Source of the DNA: Eopsaltria australis
Lineage: Eukaryota; Chordata; Aves; Passeriformes; Petroicidae
Direction of reading: 5' to 3'
DNA length: 64,000 nt
Assembly (NCBI GenBank): GCA_034509425.1
Contig: JAVTVJ010000374.1
Coordinates: 372,001 to 436,000 of the forward strand
Below, in pieces: positions 11,793 through 24,980 of this stretch. Each line of letters opens with the position of its first letter. Position 1 is the first letter of the stretch. The position numbers were made by a program, and so were the translations under genes. The notes beneath the pieces were generated by a model, which worked only from the letters and a program-made list of their open reading frames with translations, ran no database searches and had not been told where the DNA came from.

Positions 11793-13017
11793 GTGAGGGG
11801 GTGGCCCGGGGCGGGCGGCTCGGCCGGGCTCGGTCCGGCCCGGCCCGGCGCGGGGAGGCGCGGCGGGGGTCGGGCGGGGGTCGGGCTCGCAGCCCGGCCC
11901 GGATCTCATCCCTCCTGTCAGCGCGGCCCGGTCGCCGCCTCAGCGCGCTGCCCGGGCCGGGGGCGGCTGTCACCGCCCGCACCTGCTGGTGCCCGTCCGG
12001 GACCGGCCCTCCCGGCGGCCGGGCAGCGCCCCGGGGGCTCCCCGGCCCTGCGGCTGCTCGGCCGGGCTGTGCCTCCCGGAGAAGCCTCTTCCAGGGCTTT
12101 GTTGTTCTGCCGGGTGTCCCCGGGCAGGGCCTCGGGCAGCCGCCGTACCGCCTCGCCCCGAGGCCTCGGAGCGGTTCTTGGGCCGGCCGGAGCCGCCCCC
12201 ATCCCTCGCGCCGTTCGGTGCCAGCCGGACGCTCCTGGCAGGAAAGGGGAAGCGGGACAGAGCTGCCGGAGGTTTCCAGGAGGTGGCCCCCGGCTGCGGG
12301 CTGTGCCCGGGGGGGTTTGTGCCCTTCCTTCCCCCACGAGCCCCTCGGGGCTCGGTGACACGCTCCTGTCACGGCAGGGCGTGTGTGGAGCTGGTCCCCG
12401 GTGCTCCGGGCAGGTCTGTGTGAGATCCTGCTGCTGGAGGTGTCAGGGGAGCAGCCGGAGAAATCCCATAACCACTGTGCCTGGGGAAAAGCTGCGCCTC
12501 CTTCGCAGCCGCCCCGAGTCCAGTGCTGGGATAGAGCTGGGAGTGAGACAAGATTTGAGCGTTTCGTGCACAGTGAAGTGTTTAAAAATAACCCCGCTGA
12601 CGGCTGGCTCCTGCCGCGCACATTTAATCCGCGAGCTCTTTGAAGCTCCCGTGTAAAACTGTGGCAGCACTTTGGAGTCTGGATGAGTGAAGGTAGAGCT
12701 GGCAAATCCAGGCGGCCTGAGTTCGGGATGCACTGAGCAGCCTGGCTCCCTTGGGCCTAGGATGGTTTAGGTTCAGCAGCTGAACATGAGACTAATTATT
12801 TCCATGGGGAAAGCCGCGATGTGGAGACCCAGCTCTGGGGTTCCCGGCTTTGATTTTTTGGCTGAGTTTGTGTTTACTGTTGTTGTTGATAGTAAACAAC
12901 GTGCACTGAGTGGCTGGGAACAGCCATGTGGTCTCTGCAGTTCGCAGCCAGTAATAATGGGGGAAAATGTTCTCCCACCTCGGTTCAACGCCTGAGCGCC
13001 GGCTGCGGCGGGCTGGG

Positions 13018-13035
13018 CCTCCTCCTCCTCCTCCT
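13018..13035. repeat. (CCT)6 microsatellite
   Basis: Six uninterrupted CCT units, followed by a further pyrimidine-rich stretch to about 13,060. Confidence 0.9.
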
Positions 13036-16000
13036 CTCGCCCTCCTCTCCTCTTGCTCTCAGCTTCTGCTGGCCAGGCTGTGCTGCCCATATGTGTTTGC
13101 TGGGATTGTTTGGAGTGTGGGATGGTGGTTTCATTTCTTGTGCTTCATCTCAGGCACCGGCTTGTGACTTGGTGTTAATATGGGGAATAAAACTTGGCTC
13201 ATGGGGGGCTCAGTTTGGGACAAGCTGCCGTGGTATACAGTCCTGCATGTGCTGGTGGGTTGTTCAGGATCTGCCCGGTAGATGGTATGAAAATGCAAAT
13301 GGAAATCAGGGAGTCCCTTACAATGGGCACGAGGGAAATGCAGATATTTCTGTGCTATTTAAAGTATTTATTTAATTAAAGGTTTCAGTGTATTTTATTT
13401 GAGAGAGATGTGCTGAGCCTTGGTCCTCCTGGTTTGGTATTTACATCTTAGGAAATTACTATTCTGCATCTTGATAATGTGCTTTTCTTGAGGCACTTCT
13501 GTGGAAACCTGATGAATTTTGCAGGATAATATGGAACCTGTAAGTGAAAGATGCTGTTCGGGTATTAAGTGGTGATCTTATCAAGTAGCTGTGCTTCAGT
13601 CTAGGTGTGAGTGCTCTGGTAACTGTGTCCCTGCCCTATGTTTAATTTAAAGGAATCTCTGAAACTTTGTTTCATAGCCTCAGACATTGGGAACCTCCAG
13701 AGACTTCTTGGTTGTTTCCCAACCCTGGGTAAGGTCAGGTAAACTTCTAAACCCTTCCTGAGTAATAGTTCTTCCTTTAAGGCTCTTTGTGTTGGCAATT
13801 CCACATCCTGTGTAGGTGATGTATGCCAACACTTATGCCTCCTCATCATTAGAGAGATTTTTTGGGGTGTTTAATCTAAATCTTTGTCTTGCACTTTAAA
13901 CCTGTTCTTTTACTGATGTCCAGAGCTCATGGAGAACACCCTACTCCCCACATCACTCCACTTCCTACATGTCTGCAGCTCAGTTAGAAGCATTTGAAGA
14001 CTTTTTCTGATTTCTCTGTTCTTCTCATGTGGGCATGTCAGTCTAGCTGACCTCTGCCTCTGACTTGGGTTCTGCTTCCATTCACACTTCACCTAAAGCA
14101 CCTTGGTCACTCAGGATAGGGCTGTGTTAGAGGGGCTCCTGCAGAGCAGTTGTAGTAAATGGGCCCAAATGACCCCGTTTTGTCTCAGCACTGTTATGTC
14201 ACAAGGAATGCAGATCACATGTTTGCATATTTGTGCTTTTAGCTGTGTGTTTGTGACAGAGGACTTGGCGTGCTCGTGCTTGGTGAGCTCCTGTTTGCAA
14301 ATCTGGAGCAGTGTGCTAGCAACGTGAGAGGAGCTGTGCTGAGTTAAACCTTGGCATGTTTGGGGCTCATGTTTGAGCTGTAATGTTTGCATCTAGCACC
14401 CTGTCTTTTCTGCTTTTCTTCTCCTTGCCTGCAACTGAAATTCAGTTTTTGCAATGAGACAAAAAGATTTTGAGTCATGTATGTATCCATTTATGTTTGA
14501 AAAGTTTCCTAACAAGGAGGGGTCCCTGAGAAGTGAGGGCAGATGCACTGGGGACAGAGCAGCAACTCTGGCTGCCTGCTTCTCTTGTGTGGTGGTTAAT
14601 CTCCTGGATATATGTAATTCAGAGACATGCCAAGGTAAAAATCATCTCCACAAACTGAACTCTCAGTGTATCAGAACTGTAACTCTGACCCCTCCTTCAC
14701 CCCAGCACTACGCCCTGGTGTAGCACCTGCCCTCCAAGCTGGGACATGAATGTTTCATCCCACTTTATTTGCAGGATAACAGAGCCTAATCCTAAAGGAA
14801 ATGCTTTTTCTGGATTTAATACAGTTGTAAAGAACTCCTTTCTTAGCCAGCTTAAATATCTACCAGTGGAAGCTGTTACAAAACATTTGCACTATGTTTA
14901 AGCTGATAGTGCAAGTCTGAGAGCAGCAGGAAGCACAAGAAAACTTTGCTGTGTATCACCAGATCTCACTGGGCTTGGAGTGATAAAATCCAGTGACCTG
15001 GACTAGTGGTGTCAGAATGAAATCTGGTGGGGGCACCTGAGCCCTGGGGATCAGCACCTCCTCCTCTTTGCAAAGCTGTGCTCTCTCCTGGGTGGCAATC
15101 TCCCTTAGCAGGACATTTCAGAGGTGGTTTCAACTGTGAGCAGAGGGAGAGATCAGTACAGGGATATCACTGCAGCCTGGCTGGTGCTGAAAACACTTAA
15201 TTCCCAGAGATCTCTATCTTCATTCAATTCCCTTAAAAAACCAGAGTAATACTTAGCTCTTTTCCCGAGGTTTCTGACACACACCACCTCTAACAGATTT
15301 AGATACTGCGATACACAGTGCAGTCTGCAGGGTTCACTCAGGCTACTACCAAATGTTTCTGCCTCTCCAGCAGGGATTTAAGCACTTTGTGCCTGTGCCT
15401 CTGCTCTTTCTGGGCTGAATCTCACACTTTTATGCAGACTCATCCTGAGCAAAAAATCAAGAATTTGGCTGAGAACCGAAGGAAAAGAACGTCCGTTTTG
15501 CTGCCTCTGCTGTTTGCGTGGCAGCTTGGTCCAACAGGCCAGATGGACGGGTGATGCAGAGGAGTCTAAAGCACTTGACTTCCCGAGAGCTGACTTGATC
15601 AGCAGAGGGAAGTGACCCCTGCAGCTCCACGGTCTGGTTGGTAACATGTCACTGGAGATAAGGAAACAGAGCAGAGTCGATGTGGTCATTGCCAGCACAA
15701 GGGAGCTGATGTGGGAGTTCAGGGCAGGACTGTTTTTTCCCTGGGAGAAGCTTGTGCTTCTGCCACTCTTCATTTCTTGCTCAGAAGCTTTTTCTGTTTA
15801 TATTGTTAATTGAATGGTGCTATCACCAGTCAGAAACTAAACTTCTGCTGGAGGTGCCTCCTCCCAGCCGCTGTGCTCGGAGTTACCCAGCTCCAATTAG
15901 CCTGTACATTTTCCAGTCTGCCACAGTGGGAACAGCCCAGAAACCTCCCTGTGGCTCGGGTTTGTTTTCGACAACGGAAACTGTAGGAGTAAATGCCAGT

Positions 16001-17919
16001 GGAAATTTGTGAAGCTCAATCTTTGCCCACTGAATTTCGTGCAATTCCTCTCCTCTCCTGGCCCTTCCAGGTTTCACTGGATGCTGGTCTAGGTTCTTTC
16101 TCCGAGGTGTCATGGCAAGTTTGGTTCACCCATTTCTGGAGTGACATTTGCTGCGTTTTGCTTGGAGGTGAGGGGAAGTAGGTGCACCCTTCTGATTCCC
16201 TAGAGTGCTGCTGTTGTTTGACTCCAGGAAAAGGTCCTGCCAGGAAAAACGGGATTTGTGCCTGGGGGGAGCAGGGGGACACTCACAAGTTTGAGTTCAG
16301 TGTTGGCAGAGGCTGGACAGGGTGAAACCCAGCTGTGCTCCAGTGAGTGAGCCATGGTCCCATCGACTGCTGTGTGCAGTCACCTCCCTATTGCCCACCT
16401 GGATAAGGTAATGCTGGAACACCTGCCACCAGTGCCTGACTGGCTTTCATCCACTCTGCCCTCCCCTGTGCCACTGCTGCAGGATATCCCAGCTCCTGGG
16501 CCTCCCTCCCTTCCCATTGTGAGCAGCCCCAGCCTCCTCCCCCTGCGCTGACCCCTCAGCAGTGGGATGCACATCCAGCTGTGTCTGCGGTGAGCGGGAG
16601 GGCAGTCTGTGTTTCCTGCTCCTCCTGGCTGTGGGAGCCTCCCTGGGCCACTGCCAGGGCCTGCCTGTCCTCCCTGTGTCCCCACAGCTGCCGGAGGCCA
16701 GGCCAGGCCAGGGGGCTGGGCTGGGCTGCACACACCATGGGGGACACAGAGGGGCAGCACTTTGGGGCAGGAACCCAGGCTTGGCTCTGGCTCCAGGTGG
16801 CACAAAACGTCCCCCACAGTTCAGTTGAATGTCCCTGAAACCGGCTGGTCTGCAGAGGTGATGGCTCAGGGTGAGGGTAGCTACCTGAGCTCGGGCTGAA
16901 TGTGCTGGGGGATCTCTGCAGTGTGTTGGGCATCTCCTGCCAGTGCTCTCTCTCTGCGGTTGCTGCTGCAGGGCCCCTCATTCCCCACTTTTGCCTTTTC
17001 TCCCCATAAGGTGGGAGAAATTTCTGCTCTATACTCGTTAGTTAAGTGAAGGCGTAGTGAGCAGGCAGAAGAGCTGATGGAGTCTGATGTGGACCGAGGA
17101 GGAAGTTGTACCAATTCTACTTTCTAAAAATAAGTCGAGTGAGTGTTCACGCAGCCCAGAGACTGCTGCTCTCTGTACGCTGACTGTGGTTGCTTTTATT
17201 TTTTTTTGTCTTGTTACAGCAAATCTTAGATACTGCAGTCCATTAAAATTGTGCAGTGACTGTGGCAGAGAGGTACTGATGGAGAAAGTCTTGTGGTTTC
17301 TAGAAGTGACCTTGAAGGATCACCTAGACATAATGTTTCCTAGAGGTTTCTCTAAGGTGTTCTAAGATTTCCAGTGATGGTGATTCTGACTTTCCTCAGC
17401 AATTCATTCCAGGGCCTGACTATTCTGAGATTAAGGAGCTTTGCTTGATTTCAGGCTGGTATTGCTGTACTTAAACCCCATCATTTTGACACTTCACCTT
17501 CTCATCTGGCAAGCTACCAAAGAGAGGAAAAATTCTGTAAATGTAAAAGTAATCATTGTCCAGGATTTGATCTTCCTTTCTACCTTTCCCTTCTGCACTC
17601 AGAGAGCATCTGCTGGCTCTTGGGCAGTGCTGTGGATTTCATGACATGTGTGTGGCAGCTGGGTAGCCCCAGTCCTACTTCCCCCCGTTGTGTTGGGCAT
17701 GACTAACAGTTCTTGATTGGTTCTGATCACTGAAAATAGGGTGCTTGAGGTGACATGGGTTTTATTAAAACTGTATATCATGAATTCCCGAGTTGTCTTA
17801 TACTTCTGTAGCAAAATGTGTATCTTGAACATTTAAAGACGTTTTGGTTAGTGATAGATTTTATTAAAATCAACAAGGTGACATTTAAAGTTACATTATC
17901 TCAAAAGATGTTTTGTTGC

Positions 17920-18085
17920 CCATAGCAGTTGTGGCTGCTCCATCTCTGGAAGTGTCCAAGGCCAGGTTGGACTGGGCTTGGAGCAACCTGGGATAGTGGG
18001 AGGTGTCACTGTCCCTGGCAGGGAGTGGAACCAGATGAGATTTAAGGTCCATCCCAACCCAGGCCATTCAATAATTGTGCATTCT
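17920..18085 (+). mobile_element. CR1 LINE fragment
   Basis: Sense CR1 3' end: 'agttgtggctgctccatctc', then 'gtccaaggccaggttgg', 'cttggagcaacctgggatag', 'ggaggtgtcactgtccctgg' and 'aaggtccatcccaaccc', followed by a decayed tail. Confidence 0.9.
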
Positions 18086-20441
18086 GTGTGTGCATACACC
18101 AGCTCTCCAGCCCCGTGAGACTGGTGAGAAGTATCTGGCAGGTGCCAAACTCCCTGGTTTTTGCTGGTAGCAGGTCAGTATGAGGCAGCCCTGACCCAGA
18201 GGTCATGGAGCTGTGTGTGTGATGCTGCCTTTGGGCTGAGCAGTGCTAATTGCAATTTTACAATTTCAGCTCAAAACTTTTGCGCCTGCCTTCTAAAAGA
18301 CTGGGGAGACATTCTCATAATCATCTGGTGTCCTAAGGTATTCATCAGACTCTTACAGAAGATAACTCTTGAGGTAGTACAGCATCACTGAAGAATATTT
18401 TCAGGTGTGGTCTCCGTTAGAGTATCGGCTGCAAGTGAGGTAATGTAACCTGCTGTTGTGATGAAGAGCCATCACCACCAAGTGTTGTGATTGTTGTTAG
18501 TTTACATCTGTGTCAGGAGAGGTTCCTAGTTCAGTAACAGTGTATAATACATGGTTCTCATGTAGTGCCCTAGGTGACAGAAGTTTAGATCTCCCAGGTT
18601 TTGGTGCTAGTAGTATTTCTGTCCTTGTGTGCAGATTACTCAGTAAAATGTCAATTTTGTCCTGTAGCTGAATACCTGCTGTACCTCTTGTTATGTACAG
18701 TTGAGAGTACCCAGAGGATATGGGCAGTAGGTATCAGTTCTAGCCAGCAAGGCCACCACCTTGCTGCTCACCTGGAGCCCTTAACTCTGACCACAAGTAG
18801 AGTAACCCATGGCAGCTGGCCAACCTCCTGGCTTACCCCATGACTGCAGAGGTGAAGTCCATGTTGCTATTCCCACAGCCCCAAACTGGAGAGTTGTGGG
18901 TGGCTGTACAATGCCACGTCTCCTCCAGCATGGCAGAAGGTAGCAGCTCACTCGATGGCAAAGTGCCATGCCTGGAGAGGACAGAAGGAACTTATTTTCC
19001 TCGGGCATTATCCAAGCCCTGCACTGTAGATCTGGGCAGTCCCACTGTTGTTCCAGCATTATGGAGGGGCAGAGGGATGGCTTTTGAATCTTGGCTCCTT
19101 TTCCATCACCGTGAGCTTTGGTCTCATCTTGTGCTCTGCTGGCGGAGTCTCCAGTTTTGTGTGTGTGTGGTAGTATCTGTTCAGTGTTATCTTGTGCCTG
19201 ACCAGAGAACTTGGTGTGTTCTGGGGCTGCTCATTTATTTCGTATTGTTGTCAGCTGGAAATTCTGTAAATGTCCTGTGATATTTTACGGCTTTATAAGC
19301 TGTACAAAATGTCCAGCAGGTACTTGAATGTGGAGCAGATACAGTCTGTAAGAGTGCCTTGTTTTCATTAGCTCCTTGGCAGACACTGAACATACTTGCA
19401 GAGCTGCAGGATGGACTTTTGGTTGCTTGTGGTCATGGTTTGGGGTTTTTTTTAATAGTGTCTACCATGTGTTGTACAGAAAACAGTGAAGGGCCTCAAA
19501 GTATATTTTTTAGTTAGTCCAAACTCTTGGCCCTTCAGGAATATAAAGCAGCCTAACAACTTTTTCTTTACATAATTAACAGCAATCTGTTCAGGGTTTC
19601 CTGCAGGAACTGGCTAGTGATTTTTCCTCTCTGGGAGTAATTCTTCTGAGCTAATATTTCTGTCTACATCTAGATTGTTCTTTCTTTTGTTATTAAAATT
19701 GAGTGTAATTTTGATGGACATGTTAGAATTTTTTTGTATCCAGACTTTGGAGCCAGTAGAGGATATTTCTCCTATTTGAGTAGGTACATGGTTTTGAATA
19801 GTGAGATTTTATCTTCTTAAGTCACAGACAAGACTGGAGTTATACACAGGATAAAAATAGCAAGCAGTAATTAATACGCATCCTCGGTGAGCCTGGCTCT
19901 TCTGGTTTCTCTAGACATGTTGCACTGCAGCAATTTCCTTTCTTTTTCCTAAGAAATAGATGAATTAATATCTCTCTACATGAGTGAGAAAATAAAACAA
20001 AGATGCTTGTTTCCTGCCCTGGCACACCATTCCCTTGGGGTACAGTGAGTTTGTGGGAGCTCTTCTCCTGGGCAGCCCTTTGCCTTGATTGGGCTGGAGC
20101 AGGCCAGGCTTCAGGAGGAAAGGCACAGCCTCACTCTCCCAGACATCCTTCCTTCCCTCTATCAGGGCTGGGTTATCTCTGTCTCAGTGCTCCAAGCAGC
20201 AGAGACCGACTCCTCTTCCACTCTAACAAGGGTAAATCCAGGTTTTGTGGCTCTGCTCCATACCCTGAGGGTTTGGAGATTTTATCTTTCTCATTTCTTT
20301 CACAGATGGGGCAGATCAGTAGGAACTATTTCTCATCTGTCCTTTGATTCTCTGAAATATCAGCTGCTGGAAGTGTTGGAGGGGGGTCTGGCTGTGCTTC
20401 GTGCCAGGGAGACCCTGAGTTTTGTCAGTCTAAGGGTAAAT

Positions 20442-20461
20442 TATATATATATATATATATA
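20442..20461. repeat. (AT)n microsatellite
   Basis: About ten TA/AT dinucleotides in tandem. Likely length-polymorphic. Confidence 0.95.
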
Positions 20462-22844
20462 AAAGGGATCGTTTTACCTTGCCTTCTCTAAGAGAGCAGG
20501 TTTGGGAAGGTTGGCTGTATGGATGTTGAGTCAGGGACAGGGATTTATGTCTGGGTCTATGAAGGATTTGGCCTTGAGTGTGACTGGAGTCGTGCTCCTC
20601 TCCCCCTGCTTTGTCAGTAGGGACTTGTCTGTGTTGGTGCTGGACTCCAGCAAGGTAAGAAATACTTAACTCCATGGAAGGTCATTCCTTTGTGCTGGAT
20701 GAGGAAAGAGAGATCTTTAGGCACTCCAGTAACATGCTCAGTGATTTCTTTGATGCCACATGAGGCTTGAGGATGAGTTTTCATCCAGTGTATTTTCCCA
20801 AGGGATATTGCTAAGCATTGCATTTAATTGTTAGGGTTGGCTATAGAAGGAAAGCAGAAGGAAAATGCAATTGTAGGTGTATGTAATAATCATCATCCCC
20901 CACGTCTCAGTATTTAGCTCATCAGAAAGTGGTGATTTTGTCCCTCACCTTTTCTTCAGGGCTGGTTTGTTCTCCTCTGCTCCCTGAACTCTCATCTCCC
21001 TCCCTGCCATTTCAGTGGAAACCCTTGCCCCCTGTGTGTCTCTCCCTGGGGATCACCCTCCTCCCTTGTGTTTGTGAGATTAAAGGGTACTTTAAGAGAC
21101 TGGATCATCTCCTTCCCCTCTCTTTCCAAGGTTTTCCTCATTTACATTTCTGTTGTGTCCCCTAATTACCATCCCTTTGGTTTTTTATTCCCCCTCAAGC
21201 TGCCTTTTCCTGCTTATGATCTCCTGAGGATGTTCTGCTGAAACTTTATCAAGCTTACATTACTAGAAATAGTTAATGCAAAATTTTCTTTGAGGAATTC
21301 TCACACCCTGCTTGCTGCATCACTGCACAGTCTGTCGTGACATTTCCAATAGAGGCACAACTGGAAGTCAGTCCTTTCCTTCTGGATTGCCTCCTGTTTC
21401 CCCTTCCATAGGGACATAGGAATACATTGTCCTCTCATATCTTCCATCCCATAAAGAGCTTATTTTTTAATAGAATCCAGTAGAGAATTAAGTATAAGGT
21501 TGATTAAATGTTTTATATATACATATATCTACTGGGTGTCAACCAGAGACCTGTGAAGAGTTTACAGACTGGAGCCCATTCTGGGGCCACATCCATCACC
21601 CGTGTAACTGCTGTCTGGGAAAGCAGCCATGGCTGCCTGTGCAAGGGGGGCTGAACTCGCCTGTCTGGGGCTGATATGGAAACCATTCCCTGATTTTTAA
21701 TGTACTCCTGTTTAAATTCTTATTTAAAGACTTCGAAGCATCCTATTGTGTGCTTTTGTGAGGGGTGACTTTGTAAGTGCCTTGGGCAGAATCCCATTTC
21801 AAGGTCTCCTGTAAGCCATCTGCTTTCAGTAATAGCTCTTAGCTTTGGCATGTGGCTCAGTGCAGGCTGAAATAGCCACATTGCTGTAGCAATGGCTATT
21901 AGCCACTTCCTGTACTGCCTGTATCAGTCTGGGCTTCCCACTGTGCCCGTGCAGGCTGGGTGCACCCTCGGGGTGCTCTGCATCGACCCTGTCCTCAGGT
22001 TTCACCCTCCAGCTTGTCCCCAGGCAAGGGGGGGGTCATGCACAGGAGTGTGGGGTGCACCATATCCTGCACCTCCTCGTGTTCTGGGATTGCCACGAAA
22101 GGAAACTCAGGTATGTGCAAACCTGGCCTGGGGCCTGGCTCCCAGTCACCAGGGTGTCAGGTTATGGTCAGAATATGCTGGGATCAGGCTACAGAGCCCC
22201 ATGTGTGATAAATCTTCTCTTCTTCCAGGTGTCCTCAGTGGATTGGGTACACTGCTGTGCCAGTCTATAACCCAGGCCATTCCTCTTCTAAAGTCAGGAG
22301 ACTTTAACTTTTAGCTATGGGAGTCCTGCTGACACCAAATAGCTCTGGCACAGATGGTTCAGTGTTAGAAACAGCAGCCTTGGGCACACAGATTCAATTC
22401 CTTGCTTTGGCATGTTCTTCCCATATGGCACTGAAGTCCATCAGTCCTTTGCTTTTCTATATGAAACAGGCACTTTACCTGCCAAAAAAGCCAGTCTCTG
22501 TGTTGGGTTTTGTTGCAGTGCATTTGGGAGAGCTCCATGGTGGTACAGGTCAGAAATGTCTCTGCTTAACACCCAGAAACAGAGACCTGCAGCTTTTCCC
22601 AAAACTCCTTTGGAGCACTTATGGAGAGCAGTGGTGTTGGTGGCATCTTTCATGTTGAGATGTGGGACATTGCTTACCTCAGAGGCAGAACCTCAAAGTG
22701 ACTTCAACAGTAGGGCCGGCCATGAAGGATTTGCTGAAATAATTCTGGAGTGTAGTGAAGCTTCCTTAACCCCAGCTGTTATCACAGGGGATTTGTATGG
22801 TGAGCTGAAGTCTGCACCACATCAGCCCATGTTCATGGTGGCCC

Positions 22845-23011
22845 ACTGGCTGTCCCTGGCAGGGGAGGCAGCCCAGGCCTCAGCTCCAAGCCTTGAACAT
22901 GGAGCAGCACAGGATCCTCTGCATGCTGTGAATCCCTGCCCATGTCAGGGGTGTTGGAACAAGAGGATCTTTGAGGTCCCTTCTGACCCAAACCATGCTG
23001 TGATTCCATGT
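22845..23011 (+). mobile_element. CR1 LINE fragment, degraded
   Basis: Only the terminal part is clear: 'ggggtgttggaacaagagga', 'tttgaggtcccttctgaccc', then 'aaaccatgctgtgattccat', which is the typical CR1 3' end in sense orientation. The preceding 100 bp matches weakly. Confidence 0.7.
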
Positions 23012-24774
23012 TACCCTGCATGGGAAGGTTTTAGGTTTTGCACTGTTTTCTTTCTGCTTGAGTGGGTGGGAAACGAATCAATACCAGTCTTAAAAGCAGC
23101 TCTAATTTTTCAGCAGTGTGTGGACTTCTTACAGTAGTTGAGCCCCATCTTTCCAAGGGAGATTTGCAGAGCTGGAGTGTTCACCCCCGTCACTACAGAA
23201 ATGGCAACCACAGAGCTGTAACTCCCAGCTCATCAGTAAAAATGTCTGTACTGAGAAAATTCCTCCTGTTAAGGGGCTTTCTGTAGCAGACTCAAGTCAG
23301 ATTATCTTATTTGGCCTTTATTTTAAGCCCTTTCATCTCTCCATTTCTCTCAGCCTGGGTATCCTGTTCCTGGAGCGTGCCAGATATGTTGTCTTTATTG
23401 CAGCCTCTTCAGTCTTCATGGAGAGCAAGGTCTGCTCACAGTGATACATGTCAGGATGTTTTTGGTTTGATGCAAGGCCCATGCTGGTTTTGTTGGGTTT
23501 TTTGGTTTGTTTTATTTTTGGTTTTTTTAATAGGGAAGGAAACCTTTATTGAAATCCTGCAAGGTTTTATTTAATTTCTTCCATGATCATGAGCAGTGCT
23601 AACTGTTGTAGCTTTGCTCACAGTGGTGGTTTCTCCCACTGGTCCCTGGTTTTTGTACTCACCCTGAGGGTGATCTCTTGAGCTTGACTCAGCAGTGTCT
23701 GGTGGTCCAGCTGCCATTTCCTGGGAGGCTGACCTATCTCCTCTCCCCACCAACCTGAAGGTGTTCAAAAGGAAGTCATAAATGGATATTTTCATTGTAG
23801 AAACATGATCTCTCCAAGTTTTTCACGTGTTTTTGTCTTTTAAAATATGTACTCCCATGAGACTTGGCTGAGGGGCTGAGGAAGTGTGTTACTTGTGATC
23901 ACATCTTGGAGACACCTCAGTGTGTTAACACAAGAATGTGTTTGTGAGGAGCCTGTCATGATGTCTGGAGTTTATCAGTCCACTTCTTACATGACAGAAA
24001 GATAAAATTAGTTCCAGAGAATGAGAGATGTTGGAAATGACAGAAAATCCTTCTGGTAGAAAGAGGAGTAATGCTTTGCAGCCATCAGGTATTTCAGATC
24101 ACACAAGGGGATCAGTGCTGCACATGGAAATGCCTGCATTCATTGAACAGTGTTACTTCAAAGTATTCCCTGGTATGAATGTGAGGAGTCTCTAGACTTG
24201 ATGAGAGGAGATGCTTCCAAAGGTGCTGTGTCTTCATCAGCCTTTGTTCAGAGCTGCCGAAAGTGTGACTTTGCACAGACAAGGAAAAATAAAACTCCAG
24301 TCTGGCACAGGAGGATGGTAACAGGGAGGTGGAAGGAAATAAAATCATTGGTTAAGATAAATTCTGACTCACCTTTTCAAATTTGGAAGCTGTTCACTCC
24401 TGAGAATTTCCTTCAGGTCTCACGTAAGCGTTTTTGGTTTGGGACTCTTTGCCTACGTGTCTGGCTCCAAGAAGGCTAGTGTTCAGTGCTGGGACCTAGT
24501 CTTTGGCTTCTGCCCAGGACAGGGGTCAGTCAGCCAGCTCATCAGAGAGTTCCTTGAGAGTGAGAACTGTGGCCTAGACCAGCAAAAGTTCTGGTGTCCA
24601 CAGGCCAGGCAGAAATCTGAGGAGCCAAGTCTGGTGTGAAAACCAAAAGCAATAAGAGGTGTCACATTATGCACTGACAATCCTCTGATTTCTCAGGGAG
24701 GCTGAAAGTGCTTTTCTTTCTCCACCATAGAAATTAAAAATGGCAAAAAAAGGTGTTAAATGAGCAAGCAGGCT

Positions 24775-24980
24775 GAGTACGGAAAAGATTCTTCCCCTAG
24801 AGGATGGTGGGGCACTGAACAGACTTCCAGTCACAGTTCCAAGGCTGTCAGAGCTGGAGGAACATTTGGAAAATGCTCTCAGGGACAGTGTGGAATTGTT
24901 GGAGTGGGATCCTGTGTAGGGCCAGGAGTTGGACTTGATGATCCTTATGGATCCCTCCCAACTCAGGATATTCTGTAAAT
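24775..24980 (+). mobile_element. CR1 LINE fragment
   Basis: Sense CR1 of the subfamily ending in 'ttggacttgatgatcc', 'ttatggatccctcccaactc' and 'aggatattctgt'. Upstream it has 'aaaagattcttcccctagag' and 'ggatggtggggcactg'. Confidence 0.85.

Larger units (their letters stand above)
11200..12360 (+). promoter_or_regulatory. SCMH1: CpG-island promoter of SCMH1
   Basis: Extremely CpG-dense sequence, in sharp contrast to the rest of the window. It contains a GC box (about 11,808-11,818), an NRF1-like half site TGCGCA (11,721-11,726) and a YY1-like AACATGGCGGC (11,733-11,743) at the probable start region. There is no TATA box in a sensible position. This fits a broad housekeeping-type promoter for a polycomb gene. 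It ends near 12,360, where CpG density falls. Confidence 0.85.

Noticed and set aside
11787..12656. 289-codon open frame on the + strand after exon 1
   Set aside because: Purely GC-driven, no domain, and it starts within a few bases of the exon 1 donor.
10912..12705. 597-codon open frame on the minus strand through the CpG island
   Set aside because: It runs through the minisatellite and pentanucleotide arrays, is extremely rich in Ala, Pro, Arg, Gly and Ser, and other frames in the same region are also open. It is explained by GC composition.
22412..23137. 241-codon open frame on the + strand in intron 1
   Set aside because: It overlaps a CR1 fragment and shows no recognisable domain or flanking splice sites in frame.
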